A DNA stretch of 61,904 bases. Origin: Armatimonadota bacterium. GTDB taxonomy: Bacteria; Armatimonadota; UBA5829. How positions within the stretch are numbered: the first letter of the stretch is position 1; every line of letters starts with the position of its first letter. The notes below the pieces were generated by a model. The model was not told the origin of the DNA. It searched no databases and saw nothing but the letters and a program-made list of their open reading frames with translations. The stretch is taken from the NCBI GenBank assembly GCA_039679645.1, contig JBDKUO010000056.1:1-61904 (forward strand). The letters run 5' to 3'. This document shows, piece after piece, positions 1-9,623 of this stretch. A program made the translations under genes and the position numbers.

Positions 1-91
1 CGTCCATTTATTGCTCCTTTCAGAAACTTTGAGCGGTTCCTGAAACTGAGCATGATGGACGACTCCAGCATATGTCAAACTATGGGAGTCT

Positions 92-113
92 CCCCGGCAA
101 AGCCGGGGGTTTA
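92..113 (+). terminator. GC-rich hairpin with short T tail
   Basis: A perfect 7-bp stem (CCCCGGC, loop AAA, GCCGGGG) is followed by GTTTACC. It resembles an intrinsic terminator for whatever lies upstream of the window, but the T run is short. It sits about 30 bases before the first gene, so it could also be a leader hairpin of that gene. Confidence 0.45.
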
Positions 114-139
114 CCCTTATCAATTATGGGTGCCAAAAT

Positions 140-976
140 ATGGATAGGCTGTTTGTCAAGCAGACAGATGTGGCCAGCACACTTACCAACCTTAGACCAC
201 AAAAGTATTTGATGGACACTGACTATGCGTGGTTTTTCAATGAGAAAGATGATCTGCTGGTCGGTTGGGCCGACACCGGATCTGCGCTCGGATGGCGGGA
301 TCACCACAGACAATTGATATCTGCCGACTTTCTGGACAAACTGAAATCGAAGCTAAACAGCTCGGGTCTGGAACTGGATGATGTAGTCCCATTAATGAGT
401 CTGCGGGAGAACTCATATAACGAATGGATACGGTACTCGAACGACCTGACGGCTATAGGTTCTGGCATAAACATCGGGTCGCCTGATTGGATATCGTCTT
501 TTGCGTGGAACCTGTACGGCTCCCTCGACGCGGACGGCAAAGCGCTTGCTAGGTCCGACGGCGGCCTTCATCTGGCCAAATTTGACCCGCAATATGTTTT
601 GAGTATTTTCAAGGCTCAAAAAATGCAGGCACATCCCGACAGCGAGATGCCGCTTTCTCTGATCGGAGAGTCTGCAGCCGATTCTATCGAAAAGAGCAAG
701 CAGAAAGCGCAAGAATTTACCGGGCGGGCAGTATCCGATCCGCAGATCTTATCAACCATGACAATGCGTGTTGTGAAATCTCCTGCAACCAACCGACTGT
801 ACAATGATAAAGGCTTCGTGCCGGTTCCATCCGGTCTAAAACTGTCAGAATACAAGATTGTGTTTGCTTATAAAATTGACGGAGAAGACCATAGTTACAC
901 CGTCTCCGGCCCGGCGCTGGCATTTCCTGTGTGGTCGGATGCGCGCGAAGCCGAGGTTATCAAAGCGTCTCAATAG
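140..976 (+). CDS. Unknown protein, 278 residues
   Basis: I do not recognise a family. The product is soluble-looking, with no signal peptide or membrane segment. It has aromatic-rich stretches (DYAWFF near residues 28-33, WISSFAWNLYG near 117-127) and a C-terminal part that may be beta-rich. The start is uncertain: no clear Shine-Dalgarno site precedes this ATG, and the frame stays open upstream to a stop at 53-55, so an alternative start inside the hairpin region is possible. Its end overlaps by 7 bases the end of the convergent DJ-1-family gene. Codon use looks like that of the neighbours, which supports a real gene, but the function is open. Confidence 0.6.
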   Translation: MDRLFVKQTDVASTLTNLRPQKYLMDTDYAWFFNEKDDLLVGWADTGSALGWRDHHRQLISADFLDKLKSKLNSSGLELDDVVPLMSLRENSYNEWIRYSNDLTAIGSGINIGSPDWISSFAWNLYGSLDADGKALARSDGGLHLAKFDPQYVLSIFKAQKMQAHPDSEMPLSLIGESAADSIEKSKQKAQEFTGRAVSDPQILSTMTMRVVKSPATNRLYNDKGFVPVPSGLKLSEYKIVFAYKIDGEDHSYTVSGPALAFPVWSDAREAEVIKASQ

Positions 977-1563
977 TCCGGCAAGTCATACTCGGCTGCC
1001 AGGTGCGCGTGTGCATGCTCAAGCTGTGCCAGTTTATTGACCAGATGCTTATTAAACTCAGGCAAATCACCCGGGCTGCGGCTTGAGAGGAAATTGTCGT
1101 CCTCCACTGCAGGCTCGTCGACCCATATCGCCCCTGCGTTAACCAGGTCGTCTTTGATGGTGTGATACGATGTCATCTTTCGCCCTCGAACAAGCCCAGC
1201 CGATATGAGCAGCCATGGCCCATGACAGATAACTGCTATGGGCTTGTTCTGCTCATTCATATAGCGAAGAAAATCCTGCGCTGATTTGTTTTCTCGAAGC
1301 TTGTCAGCGTTAACTGCCCCTCCTGGTATAAGTGCGGCATCGTAGTCCTCTGTGTTTGCCTGATCTATAGGCACATCCACTTCGAATTTATCACCCATAT
1401 GTGTATGATGCATGCCCTGAACAAGCCGCTCGGCCGGTGAAAGAATATGCACCACGGCGCCCTCGGCCTGCAGAGCATCTCGCGGGCTTGTGAACTCAAT
1501 TTGTTCGAAGCCGTCAGTCATAATTGCGGCTACGCGTATGTTTTCGAGCTTGTTTCCCGACAT
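970..1563 (-). CDS. DJ-1/PfpI family protein (type 1 glutamine amidotransferase-like)
   Basis: The 197-residue product has the DJ-1/PfpI fold signature: a conserved acidic residue near the start (GFEQIE, residues 18-23) and a nucleophile elbow AVICHGPW with Cys113 followed by His. This matches the YhbO/PfpI branch, whose members are reported as intracellular peptidases, deglycases or glyoxalase-like stress proteins. The start is MSGNKL because GGAGGG lies 5 bases upstream; an in-frame extension of 8 residues has no such site. It is a single gene, convergent with the unknown protein before it. The family is clear; the exact substrate cannot be read from sequence. Confidence 0.9.
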   Translation of the reverse strand: MSGNKLENIRVAAIMTDGFEQIEFTSPRDALQAEGAVVHILSPAERLVQGMHHTHMGDKFEVDVPIDQANTEDYDAALIPGGAVNADKLRENKSAQDFLRYMNEQNKPIAVICHGPWLLISAGLVRGRKMTSYHTIKDDLVNAGAIWVDEPAVEDDNFLSSRSPGDLPEFNKHLVNKLAQLEHAHAHLAAEYDLPDY

Positions 1564-1967
1564 TTCGACCCTCCATCGGCTGTACAATTGTTAGATTTTT
1601 TGTTCTTCCCTATTGGCACATCTTCATAAGAGCTACCCGCTGGTGTGTGTGAATAAACAAGAGCCTAAGAAGCAATCAAACGAAATCCAATGTTTAGTCA
1701 GATGTTTCTCGGTGATTTCGATAGTTAATCGTTAATTTCGTGCAGGAGTTTGTATTGATTGTGGGGAAGTACTGCTCAGTTGTAGCTGGCAGGCAGCACG
1801 GTATGTGAAATACCTGGATGATAGATGTTTGCATTGGCATCTTAATCTAAACTGCTGTGCAATGCTGGCCAAGGCCTGCCTGGTAAGCCATCCGGCCCCT
1901 GGTGCCGCGTGGATTGCGCGCATCATGGAACGGAGTTCTTAGAACTGGATAACTGGAGCAGAGCACA
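1564..1967. other. Gene-free intergenic region between divergent genes
   Basis: About 400 bases separate the divergent DJ-1-family and heparinase-like genes. Both promoters must lie here, but I see no convincing -35/-10 pair. A small inverted repeat (GGTAT...ATACC, about 1800-1814) is the only structure noted. No ORF here looks coding. Confidence 0.5.
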
Positions 1968-4346
1968 ATGGTAGAATGGAAGCTAAGCGCTGCGGGCAAA
2001 GCCAAGCCCTCTGCGCGCGTTTCGGAAGGCAGTATTAACATCGGGCAACTGTCGCGAGTAATTAATATGTCTCCGAGACCGTTCGTGCTGATAAACGAAC
2101 GTGAACTGAGCGTGCTGCGGCGCGGATTGACCAAGGATGGTTGGAAAAGGATCCTCTATCTGCAGCCCGCGGACCTTCGCCATGGCATTTATGTAGGCGC
2201 GGGCCTGCTGTCGACAGCAAATCAATGGCTGGAGAAAGAAGTTCAGATCCCAGAGCCCGAAACAGAAATGGGCAAGTCCGTATGCGATAGCGGGACTGGT
2301 GAAGTCTCTAATGACCCGACTCGACATACGCAACACGCCCGCCTGGCAGGAGCCGCACTCTCGCTGGCTATTGTCTACAGCATCGAGAAGGACAAAACCT
2401 ACTCCGACAAAGCCGCCCAAATACTGCTTATGTACAGCGAGTATTATCGGAGGCTCGGCAATTGCCGCGAAAATGTACGGGATTCCAGCGCAGAAGCCGC
2501 TTGGGCTATAGCGATGACCCAAGCATATGATCTGATTTACTACTCAAGAAGCCTCAATGAGAACGAAAGAGCAGCAATCGAAACACAGCTTTTCAGGCCG
2601 CTTGCAAACCGATTTCGAGACCTCGAAGATGCGGGTGTGCCGGGAGCTTGGCACTTATCCGCAGTCGGCGTGATCGGGCTTTGCACTAAAGATGCTCAAT
2701 TGGTGGCTGCCTCTATTGACTCCTATAGAAAATGGATATCTACACAAATAGGTGACGGCGGGCTTTTACCGGAACATCTAAATGCTCATTTTAGCGCGAC
2801 ATCCGCACTGTTATATTTTGCCGAGGCTTGTTACCATGGGGGAATCGACATTTTTTCCATGGGTTCGCAGACTCGATCACTCAAAGCAATGTTCCTGGCT
2901 CCGCTGAACCTTATGTATCCTTCTTTCCGCTTCCCGGCAATAGGCAATGAACAATTCGACTCATTTCTTCCGCTTGACCTCTATGAAGTGGCTTACAGGC
3001 GATGGGGAGACCCGGAACTCTCGTGGGTTCTGAAAAAAGGCTATAAATTTGGTCAGGATCCGGCAAACAACTACCATCTCCAGCATCCCGAGCGCTTCAG
3101 CAGGTCGGGTTTTTATGCGTTTTTGTTCGGACGTGACTTGCCGGGCCGTTCGGCAGCTCCGCTGTTCAAAAGCGAAGACTATCCATCGCTGGGAATATGT
3201 ACATTAAGAAGCGGCGATGACTTGATGGCAACCGTAGATTATTACGCTCACAACAACCATCATCTCAGCAGACTCGGTTTCACACTTTCTGCCGGTGATG
3301 ATGTAGTGATTGCGGATTACGGCACATCTCCGCTCTGCAGCAGCGCGATTTCCGAGTGGTCGCAAAGCACAGCCGCGCATAATACGGTGATGGTTGATGA
3401 GAAATCACAATCTCTTGCAGGTAAAAGCGGACTAACCGCTCAGTGTTACGGCACATTTATTCAAGGGGTCGAGTGTATCGCGAGCAATTGCTACCCAGGC
3501 GTAAGTCATAAGCGGAAGATAATAATTCTGGACCGCATTTGCATCATCCAAGACAACCTGACGGGTGATGATGAGCACAACTACGATTGGCTGATGCGCT
3601 GTCAGGGTATTGCACGCCTGCATGGCTGCGCGGAATCTATCGAGGTCCCAAAATCAAATACTCCGATGATAGAATGGAAGAAAGCATACAAGACATCCGG
3701 CGAATGCAGGGTCGATTGGCAGCTTTCAAATGGCGTTCTTGCCGCCGGAATATGGCACTTCGGAAGTAAAGGTGAGATTGCTCTCGGTAACTGCGCCACC
3801 GACACCGCACAAAACAGTGTGCCGATACTGCGCTGCCGCCAGCAGGGAAAAGAAGCGTCTTTTTTGGCAGTGCTGGCGCCGATGTCTGAAGCAGATGAAA
3901 TATTTATGAAAAGAGACCGGAACCTGATCACGCTGACAAAGAAAGAAAGCGTTGAGTATCTGTATATAAGGGGATGTGACGACGTCGAAAAAAATGCCAC
4001 TCAAAATGGATTAGAACTGGAAACTGATGCAAGTTTTGCAGCCGTCAGGACATGTGATGGTGAGATCAGGTCTATGGTGATCTCCGAAGGCTCGTGGCTG
4101 AAATGGAACGGTAAATCCATACTGGAGTGTTCTTCACAGGTTGGCTGCCTCGAACTGGTATTTGAAGAGAGAGGTCCACAGATGAAATATCACGGCGAGG
4201 CCTCCGGCATGGTAAAGATCAGGACCAACGCGCGGGCGATGAGAGTGAACGGTGTGCGAGCACAAGCCTATAATACTGACGGCTACGCCACTCTACGAAT
4301 AGCCGGGCACATGATTGCCGGTGAAATGCATCCACACAAGAATTAA
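1968..4346 (+). CDS. Heparinase II/III-like polysaccharide lyase family protein
   Basis: The 792-residue product has the layout of heparinase II/III-like lyases: an N-terminal alpha-helical toroid (about residues 100-400, with repeated helices such as ARLAGAALSLAIVYSI) and a C-terminal beta-sandwich. The junction region carries the family-typical stretch with YYAHNNHHLSRLGFTL and then STAAHNTVMVDE (about residues 425-490), where His and Tyr residues usually act in beta-elimination. It would cleave uronic-acid-containing polysaccharide, in line with the GH78 gene further on. No signal peptide is visible at the chosen ATG, which is odd for a polysaccharide lyase; the protein may be cytoplasmic or the start may lie elsewhere. 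GGAG lies about 10 bases upstream. Confidence 0.8.
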   Translation: MVEWKLSAAGKAKPSARVSEGSINIGQLSRVINMSPRPFVLINERELSVLRRGLTKDGWKRILYLQPADLRHGIYVGAGLLSTANQWLEKEVQIPEPETEMGKSVCDSGTGEVSNDPTRHTQHARLAGAALSLAIVYSIEKDKTYSDKAAQILLMYSEYYRRLGNCRENVRDSSAEAAWAIAMTQAYDLIYYSRSLNENERAAIETQLFRPLANRFRDLEDAGVPGAWHLSAVGVIGLCTKDAQLVAASIDSYRKWISTQIGDGGLLPEHLNAHFSATSALLYFAEACYHGGIDIFSMGSQTRSLKAMFLAPLNLMYPSFRFPAIGNEQFDSFLPLDLYEVAYRRWGDPELSWVLKKGYKFGQDPANNYHLQHPERFSRSGFYAFLFGRDLPGRSAAPLFKSEDYPSLGICTLRSGDDLMATVDYYAHNNHHLSRLGFTLSAGDDVVIADYGTSPLCSSAISEWSQSTAAHNTVMVDEKSQSLAGKSGLTAQCYGTFIQGVECIASNCYPGVSHKRKIIILDRICIIQDNLTGDDEHNYDWLMRCQGIARLHGCAESIEVPKSNTPMIEWKKAYKTSGECRVDWQLSNGVLAAGIWHFGSKGEIALGNCATDTAQNSVPILRCRQQGKEASFLAVLAPMSEADEIFMKRDRNLITLTKKESVEYLYIRGCDDVEKNATQNGLELETDASFAAVRTCDGEIRSMVISEGSWLKWNGKSILECSSQVGCLELVFEERGPQMKYHGEASGMVKIRTNARAMRVNGVRAQAYNTDGYATLRIAGHMIAGEMHPHKN

Positions 4347-4352
4347 TTAGGT

Positions 4353-4393
4353 GCTCCTGTCTTGTATATTCGTTCTCTCTGCTAGACAGGAGC
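4353..4393. terminator. Inverted repeat after the heparinase-like gene
   Basis: A perfect 9-bp inverted repeat (GCTCCTGTC / GACAGGAGC) with a 23-base loop follows the stop codon. There is no T run, so termination is only suggested by position. Confidence 0.4.
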
Positions 4394-4560
4394 CATGCGC
4401 GGTATAGTTCTACCCCCTAAACACAACCGAGAAGTTCAAGAAAGCAAGACCGCAATCCTGGACCGGTTCAATCTGACTGATACACTGCCAGGCTCGCTTG
4501 ACCATTACCGCTTGAACCTTTAGAATTACAATGTCAGTAAAAAACAGGAGAACCGGTCAA

Positions 4561-5892
4561 TTGGCAAACGTAGAAATGGAGACCATCGTAAACCTGTGCA
4601 AGGCGCGCGGGTTTATTTTTCAATCATCTGAGATATACGGCGGGCTGGGCAGCACATGGGACTACGGCCCGCTTGGTGTTGAGCTTAAGCGCAATGTCAA
4701 GGAAGCCTGGTGGCGGTATATGATCTCTACCCGCGACAATGTGGTCGGCCTTGACTCCGCTATTCTTATGCACCCAAAAGTCTGGGAGACATCCGGCCAT
4801 GTGCAAAACTTCACCGATCCGCTGGTCGACTGCAAGCAGTGCAAGCAGCGCTTCCGCGCAGATGACCTCGAAGATGTCAAGAAATGTCCGGCATGCGGCG
4901 GCGAGCTTACCGAAGCGCGGCAGTTCAACTGCATGTTTAAGACTCACATGGGACCGCTGGAAGACAGCGCCGCAGTAGTCTATATGCGTCCTGAGACCGC
5001 CCAAGGAATATTCGTTAACTTCACCAACGTTCAGCAGGCGACACGCAAGAAGCTGCCGTTCGGAATAGGCCAGGTGGGCAAATCATTCAGAAACGAGATA
5101 ACCCCGGGCAACTTCACCTTCCGCACACGCGAGTTCGAGCAGATGGAGCTGGAGTTTTTCTGTATGCCCGGCACCGATGACGAGTGGTTCGAATATTGGA
5201 TCAACGAGCGCAAAAACTGGTATACAAGGCTGGGCATGAAAGAAGAAAACATGCGGCTGCGAGCGCATGATCCGGCTGAGCTTGCGTTCTACTCTAAGGG
5301 CACGACCGATATCGAGTATAAATTCCCGTTCGGCTGGGGTGAACTCGAAGGAATCGCCAACCGCACAAATTACGACCTTTCGAAGCACTCTGAAGGATCT
5401 GGCAAAGACCTGACTTTCTTCGACGAAGCCAGCGGCGAGCATGTAACTCCGTTCGTTATCGAGCCGTCAGCCGGGGCAGACAGAGCAACCCTGGCGTTCT
5501 TGCTGGACGCTTATGATGTGGAAATAATTCCAAAGGGCGAAAAGAAGGACAAGCGCACTGTTTTACGATTAAGCAAAGACCTTGCGCCGATAAAGGCCGC
5601 GGTTATGCCGCTTCTGCGTAACAGGCCCGAGATAGTCGAGACGGCAAAGAAACTTGCGCATGACCTGCAGCGCGCCTTCCCGACAATGTATGACGACACA
5701 GCCTCCATAGGCAGACTATATCGCCGGCAGGACGAGATCGGCACACTCTGGTGCATAACCGTGGACGTGCAGACAGTCGAGGAAGACCACCAGGTCACCA
5801 TCCGCGACCGAGACAGTATGCAGCAGATCAGAATGCCCATAGAAGGCGTAAAGCAGTATCTGAGGGATAAATTAGAGAATGTGGACTGCTAA
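4561..5892 (+). CDS. glyS: Glycyl-tRNA synthetase, class II homodimeric type
   Basis: The product charges tRNA-Gly with glycine. It begins in the typical way (VEMETIVNLCKARGF then SEIYGGLGSTWDYGPLG), has a Cys4 zinc module (CKQCKQRF ... KKCPACGG) inserted early in the catalytic core, class II motif 2 around FRNEITP and motif 3 EPSAGADR, and a C-terminal anticodon-binding domain. Its length of about 443-453 residues fits the alpha2 type. The start is debatable: ATG at 4531 has no good ribosome site, whereas TTG at 4561 has AGGAG ten bases upstream and gives an N-terminus that matches homologues better. It stands alone; I see no T-box leader upstream. Confidence 0.95.
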   Translation: MANVEMETIVNLCKARGFIFQSSEIYGGLGSTWDYGPLGVELKRNVKEAWWRYMISTRDNVVGLDSAILMHPKVWETSGHVQNFTDPLVDCKQCKQRFRADDLEDVKKCPACGGELTEARQFNCMFKTHMGPLEDSAAVVYMRPETAQGIFVNFTNVQQATRKKLPFGIGQVGKSFRNEITPGNFTFRTREFEQMELEFFCMPGTDDEWFEYWINERKNWYTRLGMKEENMRLRAHDPAELAFYSKGTTDIEYKFPFGWGELEGIANRTNYDLSKHSEGSGKDLTFFDEASGEHVTPFVIEPSAGADRATLAFLLDAYDVEIIPKGEKKDKRTVLRLSKDLAPIKAAVMPLLRNRPEIVETAKKLAHDLQRAFPTMYDDTASIGRLYRRQDEIGTLWCITVDVQTVEEDHQVTIRDRDSMQQIRMPIEGVKQYLRDKLENVDC

Positions 5893-5925
5893 GACTAGGT
5901 TTCAATCTTCCAGGAGAAATATCCA

Positions 5926-7620
5926 ATGAGTAATCCCGAACTCATTGCACTCGTTGATCGGCTGTGCAACGAGACAAACGAAACCGAATGGCTGGAGTTC
6001 AAGAGAAACCGATATGAACCGCAAGAACTCGGAGAGTACATCTCAGCCTTAGCTAACGGTGCATGTCTGGCGGGAAAACCTCGTGGATATATATTGTTTG
6101 GAGTTGATGATGAGTCTCATAATGTAGTAGATACCAAATTTGACCCACACACTGCCAAAGGAAAAGGTAACCAGAGTCTGCTGATTTGGTTAAGAAGTGG
6201 ATTGCAGCCCAATACCGGTTTTGAAGTTCATATTGTCAATCATCCTAATGGACGCATAGTATTATTTGAAATACACCCAGCTTGGGATCGCCCGGTTAAA
6301 TTCTATGGGAAGGCATTCATCCGAATTGGCTCAAGTAAAACAAATTTGGAAAAACACCCAGACAAGGAACGAGCTATTTGGAATCGCCATACAGATTGGT
6401 CTGCACAGGTCTGCGAAAGGGCAACAATAGCTGATCTTGATTCTGTTGCAATACAGATGGCTCGAGAGCAGTTCAAAATCAAAAACCCTAGACAAATCGC
6501 TGATGTTGATAGTTGGGATGATATAACTTTTCTCAACAAGGCTAAGCTTACAATTCAAGGGGCTATCAGTCATGCAGCAATAGTGCTACTTGGGAAACCT
6601 GAATCTGCCGCGCTATTATCACCAGCGGTGGCAAAAATATCTTGGATACTGAAAGACGCACACAATCAGGAGTTGGACTATGAACACTTTGGACCACCAT
6701 TTGTTCTAGCAGTGGACAAGGTGCTTAGCCGTATTCGCAACCTGACTATTCGTACTCTACCTAGTGGTACATTATTTCCGCAAGAAATTACTCAATATGA
6801 CCCATGGGTAATACGTGAGGCTCTTCATAATTGTATTGCTCATCAGGACTATAGTCTTCACGGTCGAATAAATATCGTGGAGACGTCAGATTCAATTTTG
6901 TTAACCAATATGGGCAGTTTCTTGCCTGGAGACATAGAAACAGTTATATGTCAAGATGCGCCGTTAGAAATCTATCGCAACCCGGTCCTAGCTGAGGCGA
7001 TGGTTGGGTTGAATATGATTGATACACAAGGCGGCGGCATCAAGCGTATGTTCCGAACGCAGATGCAGAGGTTCTTCCCTTTGCCAGATTTTGATTTCAC
7101 TGAGCCGGATCGAGTGGCTGTCAAAATTCAAGGGAGGATTATCGATGAGCAATATACGCGTTTGTTGATGGCTAATGGAAATCTTGATCTGTGGCAAGTA
7201 ATCCAGTTGGATCGTGTTCAAAAACAACTTCCAATATCGCGTGATGCACATCGTCGACTGAAAGCTGCAAACCTAGTGGAAGGGCGCTATCCAAACATAA
7301 TTGTTGCTGCTCTTATTGCAAAAGCCACTGGGCAGAAAGCGCGCTATATTCGCGATAGAGGGTTTGACAAGAAGTATTATCTCGATGCGATTTTGGCTTT
7401 GGTAAATAAGCACGGGCCTGTTGACCGTAAAGATATTAATGCTCTGCTTCTGGAGAAGCTGCCTGAAGTACTCACAGAATCTCAGAAGAAATCTAAGATT
7501 CATAATTTGCTTGCCGAATTAGCACGTGAGGGAAAAATATACAATACAGGTACTCGACCAAAACCGCGCTGGCAGATAGTTAAAAGCGATGACGATTTAT
7601 CAAACCATAATGAGAAGTAA
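5926..7620 (+). CDS. ATP-binding protein with AlbA_2/Schlafen and HATPase domains (COG2865-like regulator)
   Basis: The N-terminal 150 residues form a Schlafen AlbA_2 domain (ETEWLEFKRN near residue 17, then GYILFGVDD). A central GHKL-type ATPase segment follows (REALHNCIAHQDYS, then TNMGSFLPGD, about residues 290-330), and the C-terminal part looks like winged-helix DNA binding. Proteins of this layout are annotated as predicted transcriptional regulators or ATP-dependent helicase-like proteins and often sit in accessory or defence-rich regions. The gene is clearly more AT-rich than glyS upstream, which hints at horizontal transfer. AGGAG lies 9 bases before the ATG. No partner gene is visible, so its target is unknown. 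Confidence 0.85.
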   Translation: MSNPELIALVDRLCNETNETEWLEFKRNRYEPQELGEYISALANGACLAGKPRGYILFGVDDESHNVVDTKFDPHTAKGKGNQSLLIWLRSGLQPNTGFEVHIVNHPNGRIVLFEIHPAWDRPVKFYGKAFIRIGSSKTNLEKHPDKERAIWNRHTDWSAQVCERATIADLDSVAIQMAREQFKIKNPRQIADVDSWDDITFLNKAKLTIQGAISHAAIVLLGKPESAALLSPAVAKISWILKDAHNQELDYEHFGPPFVLAVDKVLSRIRNLTIRTLPSGTLFPQEITQYDPWVIREALHNCIAHQDYSLHGRINIVETSDSILLTNMGSFLPGDIETVICQDAPLEIYRNPVLAEAMVGLNMIDTQGGGIKRMFRTQMQRFFPLPDFDFTEPDRVAVKIQGRIIDEQYTRLLMANGNLDLWQVIQLDRVQKQLPISRDAHRRLKAANLVEGRYPNIIVAALIAKATGQKARYIRDRGFDKKYYLDAILALVNKHGPVDRKDINALLLEKLPEVLTESQKKSKIHNLLAELAREGKIYNTGTRPKPRWQIVKSDDDLSNHNEK

Positions 7621-7644
7621 AACAATGAACTGTTAAACATTGTT
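7621..7644 (+). terminator. Weak hairpin after the AlbA_2 gene
   Basis: AACAATG and CATTGTT form a 7-bp stem immediately after the stop codon, followed by TGTTGCTG. It may terminate the preceding gene, but the stem is AT-rich. Confidence 0.35.
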
Positions 7645-7807
7645 TGTTGCTGATACTGCGATTACCTGGATATTGTTTGCTAAAGCAGGCCATTTTGGCT
7701 CGATTAACAAAGCTTTTAACAAAGATTCTAGCAAAGCATACCTTGTTAGCTGCCTGATAATACGTCAGATTTTAGCCCGGTGCGAACATGTGGTTAACAC
7801 ACTGTAA

Positions 7808-9622
7808 ATGCAAAACAACCAACAAAACAGCTCAATCTGCAGGTGGAGTGATGCCAAATATTGGCTTACTCCTTTGGCGCTGACTTTCATCATATACATT
7901 CCCTCCCTTTTTTCTTACTTCCAGCAGGACGACTGGGGCCATCTGACCACAGTCACCCAACCCGGATTTAACCCATGGTTGTTCGGACAGTGGTTCTACA
8001 GGCCGCTCTTTCTTGCTGCCTTCGGCGGGCTGTATAAAGCATTCGGGCTGAATGCAGGTGCATGGCATATAGTCGAACTAATGCTGCATCTGATTAACGT
8101 TGCCCTGGTATATCACCTTATCAGAAGATTGAAATTCGGCCAGTCGGCGGCAACAGTCGGTGCGCTGGCGTTCGGAGTCTTTCCACTCAGCACTAATGCA
8201 GCGGCATGGTTATCGGATATATCCGGTATTGCCGCCACCACGCTTTGCCTGGCTGCTGCTCTCATCGCCTTGTCCGACCGCATTTCAGTGCTTATCAGAG
8301 GAGTGTTATGCGCTGTTGTGTGGGCGAGTGCGCTTTTTTTTAAGGAAGAGTCAGCGAGCATGATCGCTGTGCTGCCATTGCTTCCATTGTTTAATAATAC
8401 AAATAGAAGCAGGCGCGAGTGGATTGTCTGGTTTGCGTCATGCCTGATGATGGTCGGTGCATTTGCATTCTTCATGCATATGGAAGGTCAATGCCAGCAT
8501 ACTTTAGGCAATGCGAATGCCCGCGTGAGTCTTGAGTTGCTGCGCAGAGCGGCGACCTTCGTGCTGTGGCCGACAAGTATGGGCCTGCCGATTTTCGCAG
8601 CAAGCGAAATATGGATGCCTGCAATTCTCGTTGTTGTGCCGATAGCACTCTGGCTACTGTATCCGAGTCTTAGGCCCGGAATTTTCTGGCTTATCACTAC
8701 AGGCTTATCTATTGGAATAGCCTTGAAGTATCTGGCGCCGGCGGGCCGCTATTTTTATATACCAGCTATAGGAATATGCCTGTGCATTGCGGCTCTTGTG
8801 CAGCGGCTTTCAGCGGTCGAACGCCCCGTTCCCTTCATTACACGGTTTATTGCTGCTCTGCTCGTGGTATGGATTGTTTCAATAGGCGCTGCGCTGCCTG
8901 CAGTTTCAATTGCTGCCGGATTGATCGTAATGTTGTGGAAAAGCGGATCAGACGAAAAAGACAAACTCGACCACGCCAAATGCACTGCAGCACTTGCTGC
9001 GGCTTGCATCTTTACATTGCTCGAATATTTATCCGTGACTCTATCAAGTGTCGGGTATTTCCCAATCTGGCTGACCCTGGTTGTGCCGCTGGCCATAGCC
9101 GCTGTGTTCATTATAAACGACCCTGCCTGCCGCGTACGGCCGTCGCGGCGGTATGAGTATGTGTTATTGTCCTGTCTTGCATTTTGGACACAGCAGCCGA
9201 CAGCATTGATATTCCTGTTGGCGCTCATATGTATTCGTTTGACAGAGAACAAAAAACAAAATACTTCCGTAAAACCTATTGGAGCTTGGGCTGGAATACT
9301 GGCGGGAGCGATTATTATATTGCCATGGACCGCTATGTCGATTTCGCGAAACCTAACATGGCTTCATTCCGGACAAATAGTCAGGTCGGCAGTAAGCCGG
9401 ACAGCGCATATTATGAGCCGACTGCCTAAAGGTTCGGATGTTGTTGTTGTAGACAAAGCCGGAATGACATCTCCTGAGCCTCGCATACTGCAAGCTGCGT
9501 CTCGCCTGATCGCACGACGGTCCGATTTGAGGATTAAACTAGCTCAAGAAAAAGACCCGAAGGCTTATAATATAGTATGTGACAGCCAATGGCGCATCAA
9601 GCTCTATCGGCCGGATAATTAA
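7808..9622 (+). CDS. Polytopic membrane protein, GT-C glycosyltransferase-like
   Basis: The 604-residue product has roughly a dozen hydrophobic segments. An acidic pair follows the first membrane segment (YFQQDDWGHL, about residues 37-46), the position where GT-C lipid-phosphate-sugar glycosyltransferases keep their catalytic aspartates. The C-terminal 90 residues look extracytoplasmic and soluble. It may transfer a sugar from a polyprenyl donor in the membrane; that is inference, since only the topology and the DD motif support it. The gene ends one base before the dgt-like start, so the two may be cotranscribed without an obvious functional link. Confidence 0.7.
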   Translation: MQNNQQNSSICRWSDAKYWLTPLALTFIIYIPSLFSYFQQDDWGHLTTVTQPGFNPWLFGQWFYRPLFLAAFGGLYKAFGLNAGAWHIVELMLHLINVALVYHLIRRLKFGQSAATVGALAFGVFPLSTNAAAWLSDISGIAATTLCLAAALIALSDRISVLIRGVLCAVVWASALFFKEESASMIAVLPLLPLFNNTNRSRREWIVWFASCLMMVGAFAFFMHMEGQCQHTLGNANARVSLELLRRAATFVLWPTSMGLPIFAASEIWMPAILVVVPIALWLLYPSLRPGIFWLITTGLSIGIALKYLAPAGRYFYIPAIGICLCIAALVQRLSAVERPVPFITRFIAALLVVWIVSIGAALPAVSIAAGLIVMLWKSGSDEKDKLDHAKCTAALAAACIFTLLEYLSVTLSSVGYFPIWLTLVVPLAIAAVFIINDPACRVRPSRRYEYVLLSCLAFWTQQPTALIFLLALICIRLTENKKQNTSVKPIGAWAGILAGAIIILPWTAMSISRNLTWLHSGQIVRSAVSRTAHIMSRLPKGSDVVVVDKAGMTSPEPRILQAASRLIARRSDLRIKLAQEKDPKAYNIVCDSQWRIKLYRPDN

Positions 9623-9623
9623 C

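Noticed and set aside
4394-4560. T-box leader for glycyl-tRNA synthetase
   Set aside because: No T-box consensus, specifier loop or terminator pair is visible in the 170 bases before the gene.
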